Part shown: positions 6,300-16,613 of the stretch, piece by piece
How the letters are laid out: each line of letters starts with the position of its first letter
Position numbering within the stretch: position 1 is the first letter of the stretch
DNA from: Vibrio mytili
GTDB lineage: Bacteria > Pseudomonadota > Gammaproteobacteria > Enterobacterales > Vibrionaceae
NCBI RefSeq assembly: GCF_000830505.1
Contig: NZ_JXOK01000065.1
Location: 1-64,000, forward strand
DNA: 64,000 bases
Reading direction: 5' to 3'
Translations under genes and position numbers: made by a program
Notes under the pieces: generated by a model
The model's database searches: none
The model's input: only the letters and a program-made list of their open reading frames with translations
What the model was told of the DNA's origin: nothing

Positions 6300-7844
6300 T
6301 TAGTTCTTGCGAATCCCATAGTCACGCAACTTATTTGCAATAGAGGTGTGAGATACATTGAGGCGTTTTGCTAATTTACGACTTGATGGGAATGATTGGT
6401 ACAAACGCTCGAGAATCTGCGATTCGTAATCTCGCATGATCTCATCCAGTGAGCCATCCAAATTGAGGGTCGCACTACTTCCCCCAACTGACTGAGGTTG
6501 CGGTAGGTTGAAATGCTCAGCTTTCAAAATCGGCCCGTCCATTTCTGTGAGCGCACGCAGCACCATGTTGTCTAACTGACGCATATTCCCCGGCCATTGA
6601 TAATTAACCAACGCATCCACCAGCCCTTGATCAAACTCTGGCTTATCGAGCCCCAACTGTTGAGCATGCTTAGTGACAAACAATTCCAACAACGGTGCAA
6701 CATCGTTAGACCGCTTACGTAATGGCGGAATCGTTAATGTGAGTACGTTAAGCCGATAATAAAGATCTTCTCTAAAACGCCCCGCTTCGGACAACTCGGC
6801 CAGATTGTGTTTGGTAGAAGCAATAATTCGGACGTCGACGTGCATTTCGTCTTCTGCTCCAACACGGCGGAAATTACCATCCTGAAGAAATCGCAGAAGC
6901 TTTATTTGCAGGTGTGAACTCATTTCACCGATTTCATCAAGGAAAACCGTACCGCCGTTTGCCTGCTCGAAAATACCTTTGTGCCCTTGCTCGTGGTTAA
7001 ATGAGCCAGGAGCATGACCAAACAGCTCGGTTTCTGCAACATCATCGGGCATGGAAGCACAGCTCAGGACCAAAAAGGGTTTGCTAGCTCGGCCAGAACG
7101 ACTATGACAAGCTTTCGCAAGCATCTCTTTGCCGGTGCCGGTTTCTCCTTCGATCAACAGAGGTTGGTCCAAAACAGATAGCTTCTTAGCTTGGGTCATT
7201 AAAGCTTTATGGCGATTAGATAAGCCAACAAAGTGCTCAAAACCTAACGGGTTGTGCAGTGGTAGAGTTTCATCCACTTTTGCCACCTGCTGACTAGAGC
7301 GTATTGTCATCAGAGTACTGGCTAATGTCGAGTTTTTCGCTTCATCTCGAATATACACCGGCATCAGTTCCAGCACGTAATCTAATCCGTCGAGGACAAG
7401 GTTTTCACGGGTACGTGTATTCACACCCTCTGACCAACGTGAAAAATGAACACTCGGTAGCAAAGCTCCGATTTGCGTTCCTATCACCTCTTGCTTGTCC
7501 AACCCGAGTAGTGATAACGCCGCCATATTCGCCATGTCAACAGCCCCTTTAAGATCAATGGCAAACACTGGATCGGGTAAATTATCGACCAACGAGAGCA
7601 ACTCAGTATTGTGTCGCTCCATGGGCATAAATTGAATTTTACGTACGTCTTTTACCCCAGAAATACGGCGTATTTCTGCCATCAACTCACTAAAGGTATC
7701 AAAGTCGATATCTGGGCAGTTCAAGTAGATGATGCCACTGATATCAATTTCGATACCTCGTAAGTCGATACTTTTAGACGCTAAAATATCGAGCAGTTCT
7801 CGGGTAAGACCGAGTCTATCTTCACATAAGACTTCAAGACGCAC
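6300..7844 (-). CDS. tyrR: transcriptional regulator TyrR
   Basis: A 514-residue regulator of aromatic amino acid genes. Domains: ACT (1-75, MRLEVLCEDRLGLTRELL), PAS (about 80-190), AAA+ (about 205-430, Walker A GETGTGKE, Walker B GGTVFLDEIGEM) and a Fis-type helix-turn-helix at the C-terminus (SRKLAKRLNVSHTSIANKL). The sigma-54 contact loop GAFTGA is replaced by APGSFNHE, as is usual for TyrR, which works with sigma-70. Length equals E. coli TyrR (513). Translation starts at a GTG (7844). A TyrR-box-like sequence lies 23 bases upstream, suggesting autoregulation. Confidence 0.95.
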   Translation of the reverse strand: MRLEVLCEDRLGLTRELLDILASKSIDLRGIEIDISGIIYLNCPDIDFDTFSELMAEIRRISGVKDVRKIQFMPMERHNTELLSLVDNLPDPVFAIDLKGAVDMANMAALSLLGLDKQEVIGTQIGALLPSVHFSRWSEGVNTRTRENLVLDGLDYVLELMPVYIRDEAKNSTLASTLMTIRSSQQVAKVDETLPLHNPLGFEHFVGLSNRHKALMTQAKKLSVLDQPLLIEGETGTGKEMLAKACHSRSGRASKPFLVLSCASMPDDVAETELFGHAPGSFNHEQGHKGIFEQANGGTVFLDEIGEMSSHLQIKLLRFLQDGNFRRVGAEDEMHVDVRIIASTKHNLAELSEAGRFREDLYYRLNVLTLTIPPLRKRSNDVAPLLELFVTKHAQQLGLDKPEFDQGLVDALVNYQWPGNMRQLDNMVLRALTEMDGPILKAEHFNLPQPQSVGGSSATLNLDGSLDEIMRDYESQILERLYQSFPSSRKLAKRLNVSHTSIANKLRDYGIRKN

Positions 7845-7866
7845 TGAAAATATCCCAATTCACAAC

Positions 7867-7884
7867 TGTCAGGAAAAGTTGACA
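7867..7884. promoter_or_regulatory. candidate TyrR box before tyrR
   Basis: TGTCAGGAAAAGTTGACA fits the TGT-N12-ACA skeleton of TyrR boxes and is framed by the inverted repeat ACTGTC/GACAGT. The inner AAA/TTT bases of the consensus are only partly kept. E. coli tyrR is autorepressed through such a box; the role here is inferred. Confidence 0.45.
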
Positions 7885-7944
7885 GTAGTTTCTATCAACC
7901 AAAGTATGGCGTCAAGCAGTGCTATCGTTCAAAAGTGATATTGG

Positions 7945-8985
7945 TTAAGGTTTCATCGTGATTGATGCAACTTTCGCCACAATGGCTTTTCGAATCGTAC
8001 CAAGCTTGACTTGACGATCAGGGTGCCATGGTAGTGGACGTAACAGCGCCATGGCTTTTAGACCTAAACGTGCGGTGAGAATACCAACGCCTAACCCCTG
8101 CCCTGCGCGCGCCGAAACTTTCCCTGCAAGATCCATCGACATGAGATCCATACCTGCATCTATTGCCAGTTCGCTGGCTCCCGCCGCCGCCATGTTCACG
8201 AATACTGCTTTGAACAATTTGATGCGCGACGCGTAGCCTAACTCGACACCATAGACTTTTGATAGGTTGTCGATCATTTTAAAGTTGCGCCACGCCACCA
8301 GCAACATGTCTGCCGCGGCAAGTGGACTGACCGCCACTAAGGCCGCAGATTCGGTAGCGTGCTGAGAAACGATTTTCGTCGCGAGTTTATCTTGTTGAGT
8401 CACGACCATTGAGTCATACATATCAAGAATTTCAGCGTCACTGTGTGCCGGATTAACACTGTTTGCCCATCGATCAAAGCCAGGATTTTCAGCCAGTACG
8501 CCACTTTCCTCAGCGACTTTTTCACAAAATGCTTTGCCTTTTCCCACGCTGTCGCTACGAAGAAGCGCTTCACTTTCCTCTTGGACACTAAAGTGATTTC
8601 TCAGTTTACGCAACTTCCACAGCTCTTTACCAATCGCGCCAACGCCAAGGCCCGCGAGCGCTGTGATTAATCCAGTCCAACCTAGTGCCAGCCAATCGGA
8701 CGTTTGAACCGCGGTAATCACTGAGTCGACGGCCTGCCACCCGACCAAGCCAGAAAAGGTCGTCAGCACGCCAGTTGCTAACCACTTGCGACCGGGTTTA
8801 GGGCGAATCACATGTTCGAGTTGCAGTTCAGGATTACTTTCTGTTTGCTCTTCTTGAACCGCGACGGGCACAAACGTTTCACGATCGGTGAAGGCTTTTT
8901 GTGCGGTCAACTCCTCGAACTCATTACGGCGTTCATCTTTTAGTTCTTTTTCAGAGAAGACTTGCTTCTTTTTAAACTCATTCAT
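7945..8985 (-). CDS. ycjF: YcjF family inner-membrane protein (DUF697/TIGR01620)
   Basis: A 346-residue protein with a charged N-terminal cytoplasmic part, two adjacent membrane segments at about 70-115 (WLATGVLTTFSGLVGWQAV and LALGWTGLITALAGLGVGAIG) and a C-terminal DUF697 domain rich in Ala/Gly. It is the partner of YcjX. The ATG at 8985 overlaps the ycjX stop by 4 bases, so the two are translationally coupled. The pair belongs to the phage-shock/envelope-stress gene set in enterobacteria; no psp genes are seen beside it here. Confidence 0.9.
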   Translation of the reverse strand: MNEFKKKQVFSEKELKDERRNEFEELTAQKAFTDRETFVPVAVQEEQTESNPELQLEHVIRPKPGRKWLATGVLTTFSGLVGWQAVDSVITAVQTSDWLALGWTGLITALAGLGVGAIGKELWKLRKLRNHFSVQEESEALLRSDSVGKGKAFCEKVAEESGVLAENPGFDRWANSVNPAHSDAEILDMYDSMVVTQQDKLATKIVSQHATESAALVAVSPLAAADMLLVAWRNFKMIDNLSKVYGVELGYASRIKLFKAVFVNMAAAGASELAIDAGMDLMSMDLAGKVSARAGQGLGVGILTARLGLKAMALLRPLPWHPDRQVKLGTIRKAIVAKVASITMKP

Positions 8986-10358
8986 TTCAGCTTGTCTCCA
9001 ATCAGATACTCTAACGCTTTATCTAAACGTATATGCTTCATTGGTTCATCCATTGACGAAGGCATTGGACGAAAGGAGGTGAAGTCAAAGCCACTGTTTT
9101 GCCAATACGCAGCGTTCGGTAATTTTTTAGGTACTTCACCAGGGAACATTGTTATCGACTCACCATCAAGCGTAGTGCCTTGCAAAGCCGGAATATTTTT
9201 ATCTCCAGAGTTGATAAAGCCAGGGGTCGTAGCCTGAATAGACGCTATACTCATGCAGCTCATCTCTATATTTTCGTAGGCGGCAGTCTGCCACGCTGGA
9301 TGCACCATTTGCTGAAGTAAAGAGACTAAGTTTGGGTGCTGCTCTGGAGTTACGTGGTCAGCTTTGGTTGCAGCAAAAAGTACTTTGTCGATCTTGGGTG
9401 AAAACAACCGGCTCAAAAAGCTGCTGCGTCCATATCGAAAACTGTGCATGATTTGCTCTAGCGCTTGACGCATATCGTAAAACGCTTCATCTCCAGCATT
9501 TAACGGCTGCAAGCAGTCAACTAACACGATTTGACGATCGAAGGTCGCAAAGTGATGCTTATAAAACGCCTTCACAACTTTGTTTTGATACTCATGAAAG
9601 CGAGCTTCAAGCATGGCTAAATTACTGCCTTTGATAGGTTTTTTTTCCGCGTCAAATTTGCATGGAAAGAACTGAAGAACGGGGGCGCCTGATAATTCGC
9701 CAGGCAACACAAAGCGACCAGGCTGTACCCAATGCAGCCCAGCGCTTTTGCAGCAATGCAAATAGTCAGTGTAAGCGTGGGACACTTTTTCCAGCTGCTT
9801 TTCATTCACGGTGTCATTGAGATCCACGCGGTCTAGCTCAGCAAGCCATGTTTGGGCTAATTCACCTCGTTGGCCTTTAAGCGCATTAAATTGCGTCTCC
9901 GACCATGTTGCAAAGTCCATGTCCAACAGAGGCAAATCCAATAACCACTCCCCCGGGTAGTCGATGATATCAACGTTGAGTACGGCGGTCTTGCTCAAGA
10001 GTTTTTTGGTGGTTTTGTTCGGCTTATATTTGAGCGATAAACGAATTTCACTCACGTCGCGAGTTGGGACTGGCCATTGAGGTGGCATTGCATGAACTTG
10101 ACTGATCGCATCATCATAAGCAAAGCGAGGTACCATCATATTGCTTTGAGGTTCGCGCTTTGCACCGATCAGACGTTTATCTCTCGCCGCAACAAGCAAC
10201 GGTAAGTTATCGTGAGTCGCCGTATGAAGAAGTTGATTCACGAGAGAGGTAATGAATGCCGTTTTACCGGCACGGGATAACCCTGTAACGGCAATTCGAA
10301 CATTAGAATCCATGCCACGGCTGATAAAGTCATTCACTTCTTTTGTTATTCTTTTCAT
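8982..10358 (-). CDS. ycjX: YcjX family GTP-binding protein
   Basis: A 458-residue P-loop protein (DUF463). Walker A is GLSRAGKTAF near residue 26, and a switch/Walker B-like DIIDYPGEWLLDLPLL lies near 134. A second conserved region, IVLVDCLQPLNAGDEAF, is near 275, and FAATKADHV near 329 corresponds to the G4 base-specificity motif. Full length for the family. It overlaps ycjF by 4 bases and is probably the first gene of the ycjXF operon. It is thought to act with YcjF at the inner membrane in envelope stress; the biochemical role is not established. Confidence 0.9.
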   Translation of the reverse strand: MKRITKEVNDFISRGMDSNVRIAVTGLSRAGKTAFITSLVNQLLHTATHDNLPLLVAARDKRLIGAKREPQSNMMVPRFAYDDAISQVHAMPPQWPVPTRDVSEIRLSLKYKPNKTTKKLLSKTAVLNVDIIDYPGEWLLDLPLLDMDFATWSETQFNALKGQRGELAQTWLAELDRVDLNDTVNEKQLEKVSHAYTDYLHCCKSAGLHWVQPGRFVLPGELSGAPVLQFFPCKFDAEKKPIKGSNLAMLEARFHEYQNKVVKAFYKHHFATFDRQIVLVDCLQPLNAGDEAFYDMRQALEQIMHSFRYGRSSFLSRLFSPKIDKVLFAATKADHVTPEQHPNLVSLLQQMVHPAWQTAAYENIEMSCMSIASIQATTPGFINSGDKNIPALQGTTLDGESITMFPGEVPKKLPNAAYWQNSGFDFTSFRPMPSSMDEPMKHIRLDKALEYLIGDKLK

Positions 10359-10474
10359 GCTTTTTTATTTATCTCACTCGTTTTGTCATGTCATACCAGT
10401 ATGAGTCTAATTTTACATACATTAATCACAGATGAACAAACTGCACACCACAAGTTGCAACAGCCTAAAACAAA

Positions 10475-10502
10475 AAAGCCCCTGATGAGTTTCAGAGGCT
10501 TT
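10475..10502 (-). terminator. terminator of the small membrane protein gene
   Basis: AAAGCCCCTGA/TCAGAGGCTTT stem with one mismatch. On the minus strand the stem is followed by CTTTTTTG. Confidence 0.75.
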
Positions 10503-10547
10503 GGTGTTCTGACTTTTGGCTCATTATTCAAGCCTGAGCGGAATACC

Positions 10548-10733
10548 CTAATCGTCTTCAATCAGCTTAAAGATAACGAATAGCGCAATTTCCAAGATAA
10601 TCGCCAGTACACAGGTAATCGTGACGTATTTTTCATCAAAGATACTGATTCCGTGAAGAATCAAGTCATAGCCAACAAAGCCACCCACCACAACAGCAAG
10701 AATTATTTGTAAGATTTGTATAAAACGAGGCAT
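10548..10733 (-). CDS. small two-TM hypothetical protein (61 aa)
   Basis: Nearly the whole protein is hydrophobic, with two membrane helices (about 4-24 and 37-57) and a short acidic C-terminus (KLIEDD). AGGAG lies 5-6 bases before the ATG (TTAGGAGACGGC on the minus strand) and a rho-independent terminator follows, so it is likely a real single-gene unit. No family recognised. Confidence 0.65.
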   Translation of the reverse strand: MPRFIQILQIILAVVVGGFVGYDLILHGISIFDEKYVTITCVLAIILEIALFVIFKLIEDD

Positions 10734-10802
10734 GCCGTCTCCTAATTATTGTCTGCATAACGCCACACCATTATGCATGAAAAGCTTTATTTAAAGTATA
10801 TA

Positions 10803-10835
10803 GACAAAAAGTGCAGATTTCGCTGCACTTTTGTC
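10803..10835. terminator. terminator downstream of fumA
   Basis: GACAAAAAGTGCAG-ATTTCG-CTGCACTTTTGTC is a long stem with flanking A and T runs, able to work in both directions. It lies about 100 bases past the fumA stop. Confidence 0.85.
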
Positions 10836-10935
10836 AAGTGTTTGCTAAGTAAATCAGCACCTTGTCACATTCTCAAACTTGAGAACAACAAAAAGCTCAC
10901 ATGGCGTTGCCATCCCGACGTAAACGCTAACCTAA

Positions 10936-12452
10936 TTATGCTTCCATTTCTTGGATTTTCACTTTCCAAGTATCTGGACCAATCTGGTGCGCATTGACGC
11001 CATTTGAATCTACCGCAACGGTGACTGGCATGTCTTCGACTTCAAATTCGTAGATGGCTTCCATACCCAGGTCTTCAAATGCGACCACACGTGCTTTCTT
11101 GATCGCTTTTGCCACAAGGTATGCTGCACCACCGACGGCCATTAAGTACACCGCTTTGTGATTCTTAATCGATTCAACGGTCGCAGGACCACGCTCCGCT
11201 TTACCAATCATCCCCATAATGCCAGTCTGATCAAGCATCATGTCAGTAAATTTGTCCATACGAGTTGATGTCGTTGGACCTGCGGGACCAACAACTTCAT
11301 CGCCTACTGCATCAACTGGACCCACGTAGTAGATAAACTTACCGTTAAGATCGACGCCTTCTGGTAGGCCTTCACCACTTTCGAGCATGCCCTGAATGCG
11401 CTTATGCGCGGCATCACGACCGGTAAGAATTTTACCGGAAAGAAGTACCGTCTCACCCGTTTTCCATTGTTGGACGTCTTCTTTAGTGACAGTATCCAAG
11501 TTTACACGACGCGTATTTTCACCCGCTTCCCACGTGATGTCTGGCCAATCTTCCAGTTTAGGTGGCGTAAGCTCTGCTGGACCGTTGCCATCGAGAGTAA
11601 AGTGAACATGGCGTGTCGCGGCGCAGTTCGGGATCAGACACACTGGTTTAGAAGCGGCATGCGTTGGCGCTGTTTTGATTTTGACGTCGACAACTGTCGT
11701 CAATCCGCCAAGACCTTGTGCACCAATGCCAAGTTTGTTGACACGATTGAAGATATCCAAACGAAGTTCTTCTTCCGCATTTTGCGGACCACGGTCGATC
11801 AGTTCTTGAATATCGATGTGTTCCATCAGAGATTCTTTTGCCAGTACTGCAGCTTTTTCTGCCGTACCGCCAATACCAATACCAAGCATACCCGGTGGAC
11901 ACCAGCCTGCCCCCATCGTTGGTAATGTTTTTTCTACCCATTCGGCGATATCGTCAGATGGATTGAGCATCACCATCTTAGTTTTGTTTTCACTACCGCC
12001 GCCCTTAGCAGCGATCTGGATTTCAACTTTATCACCCGGCACCATATTAATGTGAACAACTGCGGGTGTGTTGTCTTTAGTATTAATACGTTTTCCTGCT
12101 GGGTCCATCAGAACCGATGCACGTAACGGGTTATCCGGATTCGTATAAGCTTGGCGAACACCTTCATCTACCATTTGTTGAACCGTCATATCGGTTGAGT
12201 CCCACTGAACCCCCATACCGATATTGACAAAACACGTTACGATCCCTGTGTCCTGACAGATTGGACGGTGGCCTTCTGCTGACATACGGGAGTTAATTAG
12301 AATCTGCGCAATCGCATCTTTCGCGGCTTGGCTTTCTTCGCATGGTAGGCTTTTTCAAGGGCTTGAACAAAGTCTAGGGGGTGGTAGTAAGAAATATACT
12401 GTAGCGCATCAGCGACACTGCTGATGACATCCTGCTTACGAATTACCGTCAT
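10936..12452 (-). pseudogene. fumA: fumarate hydratase class I, frameshifted as read near its N-terminus
   Basis: Class I [4Fe-4S] fumarase interconverting fumarate and malate in the TCA cycle. From 12285 downward 449 residues are intact, including the cluster cysteines in RPICQDTGIVT and LIPNCAATRHVHF and the C-terminal GPAGPTTSTRMDKF region. The true start is the ATG at 12452 (MTVIRKQDVISSVADAL). That frame stops early because one base is missing near 12339-12341: CAYHA|EESQAAKD is restored if GCGAAGAA is read as GCGGAAGAA. Restored length would be 505 residues, usual for Vibrio. Given similar single-base losses elsewhere, a sequencing error is more likely than a dead gene. It is divergent from pabB. 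Confidence 0.9.
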
Positions 12453-12732
12453 TACATGCCTCGTTATCGTTTTGCTTCCATTATCGGCTGAGCTTCGTCG
12501 TGTTTGTTATTCTGGTTACTCTATGAGCTTCATTTTTATAAACATTCGTTTTTAATGACTGATTGTCGAATGAGTAAGAGCGAAACACGAGTGACTGAAG
12601 TTGCCTTCTTTATAGTAAAACCTTCTCTGAACCCTTTGTATAGAGGAGGTTTGGCTACACGGAGGAATATGATACTCTTGCTGCCCATGACATGCCATGC
12701 AGTGAACGATCTCTTTGTCACAAATTACAAAA
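12453..12732. other. divergent intergenic region fumA/pabB
   Basis: This 280-base region should contain both promoters. I see no strong sigma-70 match, operator or conserved RNA. GAGGAGGTTTGG at 12643-12654 resembles a ribosome site, but no reading frame of note follows. Confidence 0.4.
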
Positions 12733-14105
12733 ATGAATAACTCGGACAATCAATTCATTGATTTTAAAGCGTTGGATTACGCACCAGATTTCTCTCTCGA
12801 ACTGTTTTCTCGCATCCAACACCAGCCATGGGCGATGTTGCTTCGCTCCGCTTCCGAGACCCACATCGATAGCCGATTTGATATTCTCGTTGCGAACCCG
12901 ATCGCTACATTAGAAACGGTTGGTGAGAGCACCCAAATCAAGACACCGTCAGAAGACCGTGTATCGAGTGACGATCCATTTACGCTACTCAACCAAATTC
13001 AGCAACAATGGTTACCTCATGTCACGCTTAGCCCTGAATGGGATATACCCTTTGCAGGCGGCGCTTTGGGTTACTTCAGCTATGATTTAGGGCGTCGTGT
13101 TGAGACCATGCCTGAGATTGCCAGCAAGGATCTTGACACACCAGACATGGCCGTTGGCTTGTATGAATGGGCACTCATCGTCGATCACAAACTGAGAACC
13201 GCGTGTTTAGTTGGACAAAACATCACACAAGCATGGGATTGGCTCAACAAGCAAACAGCCCAACCTCAAAGCGAGTTTAGTTTGGCTGGAACATGGCAAT
13301 CCAACATGACTGAATCGTCGTACGCAACGCGTTTTGATCGTGTACAAGAGTATTTGTTGAGTGGAGATTGCTATCAAATTAACTTAGCGCAACGTTTTCA
13401 TGCAGCGTATACGGGTAGCGAATGGCAAGCCTACCTCAAACTTGAGTCGGCCAACCAAGCCCCTTTTTCAGCGTTTATTCGCATGCCTGAATCTTCAATT
13501 CTAAGTATTTCACCCGAGCGTTTTCTGGAACTGAAAAATCAAGTCATCGAAACCAAACCGATCAAAGGCACTCGTCCTCGTAGCTTGATGAAGAACAAGA
13601 TAAAGCAAACGCTCACGAGCTAAAAACGGCTGAAAAAGATCAAGCAGAAAACCTGATGATTGTGGATCTTCTTCGAAATGATATTGGCCGAGTGGCCTCG
13701 CCAGGCAGTGTTCATGTACCAAAGCTATTTGATATCGAGAGTTTCCCTGCGGTGCACCATTTGGTGAGCACCATTCGCGCCAATTTAGACATCCAATACT
13801 CGCCAGCGGATCTGCTTCGTGCGTGCTTCCCCGGAGGTTCTATCACCGGAGCACCGAAAGTACGTGCCATGCAGATCATCGAGGAACTGGAACCACACCG
13901 TCGCAGTGCGTATTGCGGCAGTATTGGCTATATTTCTCGACATGGCCGTATGGATACGAGTATCACTATCCGGACGTTGGTGGCAGAACATCACCATCTT
14001 TATGCTTGGGCTGGCGGTGGTGTTGTGGCAGATAGTGATTGTGCATCCGAGTATCAGGAAACGCTGGATAAACTGTCGAAGATTCTTCCCGCATTGCAGT
14101 CATGA
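12733..14105 (+). pseudogene. pabB: aminodeoxychorismate synthase component I, frameshifted as read
   Basis: PabB converts chorismate (with ammonia from PabA) to 4-amino-4-deoxychorismate for folate synthesis. The N-terminal half (ATG 12733 to about 13585) has the Trp-binding-type N-domain and IKGTRPRS. The C-terminal half continues in another frame as ENLMIVDLLRNDIGRVA, with CFPGGSITGAPKVRAMQII and GGGVVADSDCASEYQET, the chorismate-binding motifs. One T of an expected TTT (AGC TTT GAT) is missing at about 13585; restoring it gives 457 residues against 453 in E. coli. A homopolymer error is likely. The upstream TTG at 12715 is a possible alternative start; no good ribosome site is seen. nudL follows. 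Confidence 0.9.
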
Positions 14106-14144
14106 TAACGGCTCTACTGCGATTATTGCTTGATGACCAATAAC

Positions 14145-14170
14145 ACGCCTCCGTCTTGGGGGCGTTTTTG
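14145..14170 (+). terminator. terminator of pabB
   Basis: ACGCCTCC-GTCTT-GGGGGCGT stem (one G-T pair) followed by TTTTG. Confidence 0.75.
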
Positions 14171-14298
14171 TACTCTAAATGTGGTTATCCCAATGTCTGA
14201 TTTACTCCTGTGCGCCATCGTTATAATCTTGATAACAAGTTGAGAGCGGACATTGCTCCTCTATAATTATTAATGGATGGGAAACATAAGGACGCGGT

Positions 14299-14898
14299 GT
14301 GGTTATCAATAAAACAAAGTTACTACAAAACTTTCAGTTGCAGTTGCCGACTGGTTATCACAAAGAATCTCTCGCCCGCTTAAACTTTTTGAAAGGAAAA
14401 CCGCTCCGTGACGCCGCAGTCTTGATCGGGTTCGTCGATCGTCCTGATGGTTTACAGGTTATTCTGACAAAACGTGCAGAACATTTGCGTCACCATCCTG
14501 GCCAAATTAGTTTTCCGGGAGGAAAGTTCGAGGCTCAGGATGTAAGCCTAGTGAATACCGCCCTACGGGAAACACAAGAAGAGATAGGGGTAGAAAATGA
14601 GCATATCCGCATTTTTGGCCAACTACCTAAGTTACCCACCATTAGCTATTTTAATGTGACACCATTTTTAGCTTTTGTCTCTCCAGACTATAAGCTGCGT
14701 ATCGATCCGAACGAGGTTGAATACGTATTTGAAGTACCTGCGAATCACCTTTTAAACCCAAACAAACTCTACAGCTCAAAATTCAGGTTAAGAAACGGAC
14801 AACATCGCGTTTTTGCAATCCCTTTCCATCAGCACTTTATCTGGGGAATGACGGCACAAATCATCGAATCTATGCAGAAACACATCATCACACAATAG
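14299..14898 (+). CDS. nudL: CoA pyrophosphatase, Nudix family
   Basis: A 199-residue Nudix hydrolase (YeaB/NudL type) that cleaves coenzyme A derivatives. The Nudix box GGKFEAQDVSLVNTALRETQEEIGV spans residues about 74-98 and carries the REtxEE core, preceded by the family signature LRHHPGQISFPGG. Translation starts at a GTG (14299) 6 bases after AAGGA. The order pabB-nudL-sdaA is that of E. coli, here with sdaC inserted before sdaA. Confidence 0.9.
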   Translation: MVINKTKLLQNFQLQLPTGYHKESLARLNFLKGKPLRDAAVLIGFVDRPDGLQVILTKRAEHLRHHPGQISFPGGKFEAQDVSLVNTALRETQEEIGVENEHIRIFGQLPKLPTISYFNVTPFLAFVSPDYKLRIDPNEVEYVFEVPANHLLNPNKLYSSKFRLRNGQHRVFAIPFHQHFIWGMTAQIIESMQKHIITQ

Positions 14899-15278
14899 TT
14901 TGGGGCTATAGACTTGTTTACCACTGTTCGTGTAGATAAAAACCAAAAACGGTCGCCAGATCAGCCTTCCCTAATATAACTCTCCTACACTTCCTATCGT
15001 GCTGACCACACAGCATAGACATTAGTTTTATTTATCAACAACGCCTTAAATAATCACAGCGCTCTAACTTTATACATGAAAACACTAAAATTAGATTTTC
15101 TAATAGATAGCATTAGCAATAATCACCAGTGGCACATCGTTTTCGTGATTAAAAACCCGTTTTTGATATATCATTCAATAAGCACGAACGTTATATGATT
15201 TAGATCTATTTTTTATAATGATAATTCATTCAGTATGCACCCGACTTATTTCCTGTTCCCAAAATGAGTAATTAAAAA
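14899..15278. other. intergenic region upstream of sdaC
   Basis: This 380-base AT-rich region holds the sdaC promoter. TATAAT at 15214-15219 is a perfect -10-like hexamer, but no good -35 is at the right distance, which would fit an activator-dependent promoter. I see no gene, and no recognised RNA element. Confidence 0.4.
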
Positions 15279-16532
15279 ATGAATGCACATACTTCCGCGG
15301 TTTCTACCGCACAATCATCTAGTAAGTTTACTTACAAAGATTTCACCTGGTGTCTATCCCTATTCGGTACTGCTGTAGGTGCGGGTGTTTTATTCCTCCC
15401 TATTAAAGCTGGTGCGGGCGGTTTTTGGCCATTAGTAATCTTAGCCCTAATTGCAGCACCAATGACTTGGTTCGCACACAAATCTCTCGCACGTTTCGTT
15501 CTTTCTTCTAAGAATCCTGAAGCCGACATTACCGACACAGTAGAAGAACACTTCGGCAAAACTGGCGCAAACCTTATTACTTTTGCTTACTTCTTCGCCA
15601 TCTACCCGATTGTACTTATCTACGGTGTTGGTATCACCAATACTGTTGACTCTTTCCTTGTCAACCAAATTGGTATGGAATCTATCCCTCGTTGGCTACT
15701 GTCCGGCGCGCTTATTGCCGCGATGACTGCAGGTGTTGTATTTGGCAAAGAATTGATGCTAAAAGCAACGTCAGCAATGGTTTACCCGTTAGTCTTCATT
15801 TTGCTTGCGTTGTCGTTCTACCTTATCCCTGACTGGAATGGTTCAATGATGGAAACCTCACCAAACTGGGGTGACATGCCTTCTATCATCTGGTTAGCGA
15901 TTCCAATCATCGTTTTTTCATTCAACCACAGTCCAATCATTTCTCAGTTTTCTAAAGAGCAACGCCGAGTGTATGGTGAAGACGCTGTACAGAAAACAGA
16001 CGCTATCACTGGCGGTGCAGCAATGATGCTAATGGGCTTTGTTATGTTCTTCGTGTTCTCTGTCGTGCTTTCTCTATCGCCAGAGCAACTTGCGACTGCA
16101 CAAGCACAAAACATCTCGGTACTTTCTTACCTTGCAAACGTTCACGAATCTCCACTGATCTCTTACTTAGGTCCACTGGTTGCATTTGCTGCAATCACTT
16201 CTAGCTACTTTGGACACTTCTTAGGAGCACACGAAGGCTTAGTTGGTCTAATCAAGTCTCGTTCAAGCAAGTCAGTAAATAAAATCGAGAAAACTTCACT
16301 TATCTTCATCGTCGTCACAACTTGGATTGTCGCGATTGTTAACCCAAGCATCTTGGGTATGATCGAAACCATGGGTGCACCGATGATTGCGGCAATCCTA
16401 TTCTTGATGCCAGTTTTCGCAATGCAGAAAGTTCCAGCAATGGCAAAGTACAAAACTTCAGCACCTGTGCAAATTTTCACAGCTATCTGTGGTCTTGCAG
16501 CCATTACTTCTGTAATCTACGGCGCTCTTTAA
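15279..16532 (+). CDS. sdaC: serine/H+ symporter of the HAAAP family (SdaC)
   Basis: A 417-residue transporter with 11 predicted membrane segments. The first contains WCLSLFGTAVGAGVLFLPI, the signature of the hydroxy/aromatic amino acid permease family. FSFNHSPIISQFSKEQR in the middle is typical of the SdaC/DlsT branch for serine or threonine. It imports L-serine with protons and is followed by the L-serine deaminase gene, so together they form a serine catabolic unit. Start ATG at 15279. Confidence 0.9.
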   Translation: MNAHTSAVSTAQSSSKFTYKDFTWCLSLFGTAVGAGVLFLPIKAGAGGFWPLVILALIAAPMTWFAHKSLARFVLSSKNPEADITDTVEEHFGKTGANLITFAYFFAIYPIVLIYGVGITNTVDSFLVNQIGMESIPRWLLSGALIAAMTAGVVFGKELMLKATSAMVYPLVFILLALSFYLIPDWNGSMMETSPNWGDMPSIIWLAIPIIVFSFNHSPIISQFSKEQRRVYGEDAVQKTDAITGGAAMMLMGFVMFFVFSVVLSLSPEQLATAQAQNISVLSYLANVHESPLISYLGPLVAFAAITSSYFGHFLGAHEGLVGLIKSRSSKSVNKIEKTSLIFIVVTTWIVAIVNPSILGMIETMGAPMIAAILFLMPVFAMQKVPAMAKYKTSAPVQIFTAICGLAAITSVIYGAL

Positions 16533-16584
16533 TCACAGCGATAAATCGCGGTGTGATTAATCCAAAAATATAACGATAAAAATT

Positions 16585-16613
16585 AAGCCTCCCTACTCCT
16601 TTTAGGGAGGCTT
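16585..16613 (+). terminator. hairpin between sdaC and sdaA
   Basis: AAGCCTCCCT-ACTCCTTTT-AGGGAGGCTT is a perfect 10-bp stem followed by only a short T run (CTTTCC). It ends 18 bases before the sdaA ATG. It could be a partial terminator that lowers sdaA expression, or an mRNA-stabilising stem. Confidence 0.6.

Noticed and set aside
10870..10885. Palindrome TTCTCAAACTTGAGAA downstream of fumA
   Set aside because: It is in a region between two terminators with no promoter to control; probably chance or a minor hairpin.
11404..11925. Plus-strand open frame of 173 codons opposite fumA
   Set aside because: Shadow of the conserved fumarase frame; its sequence has no family features.
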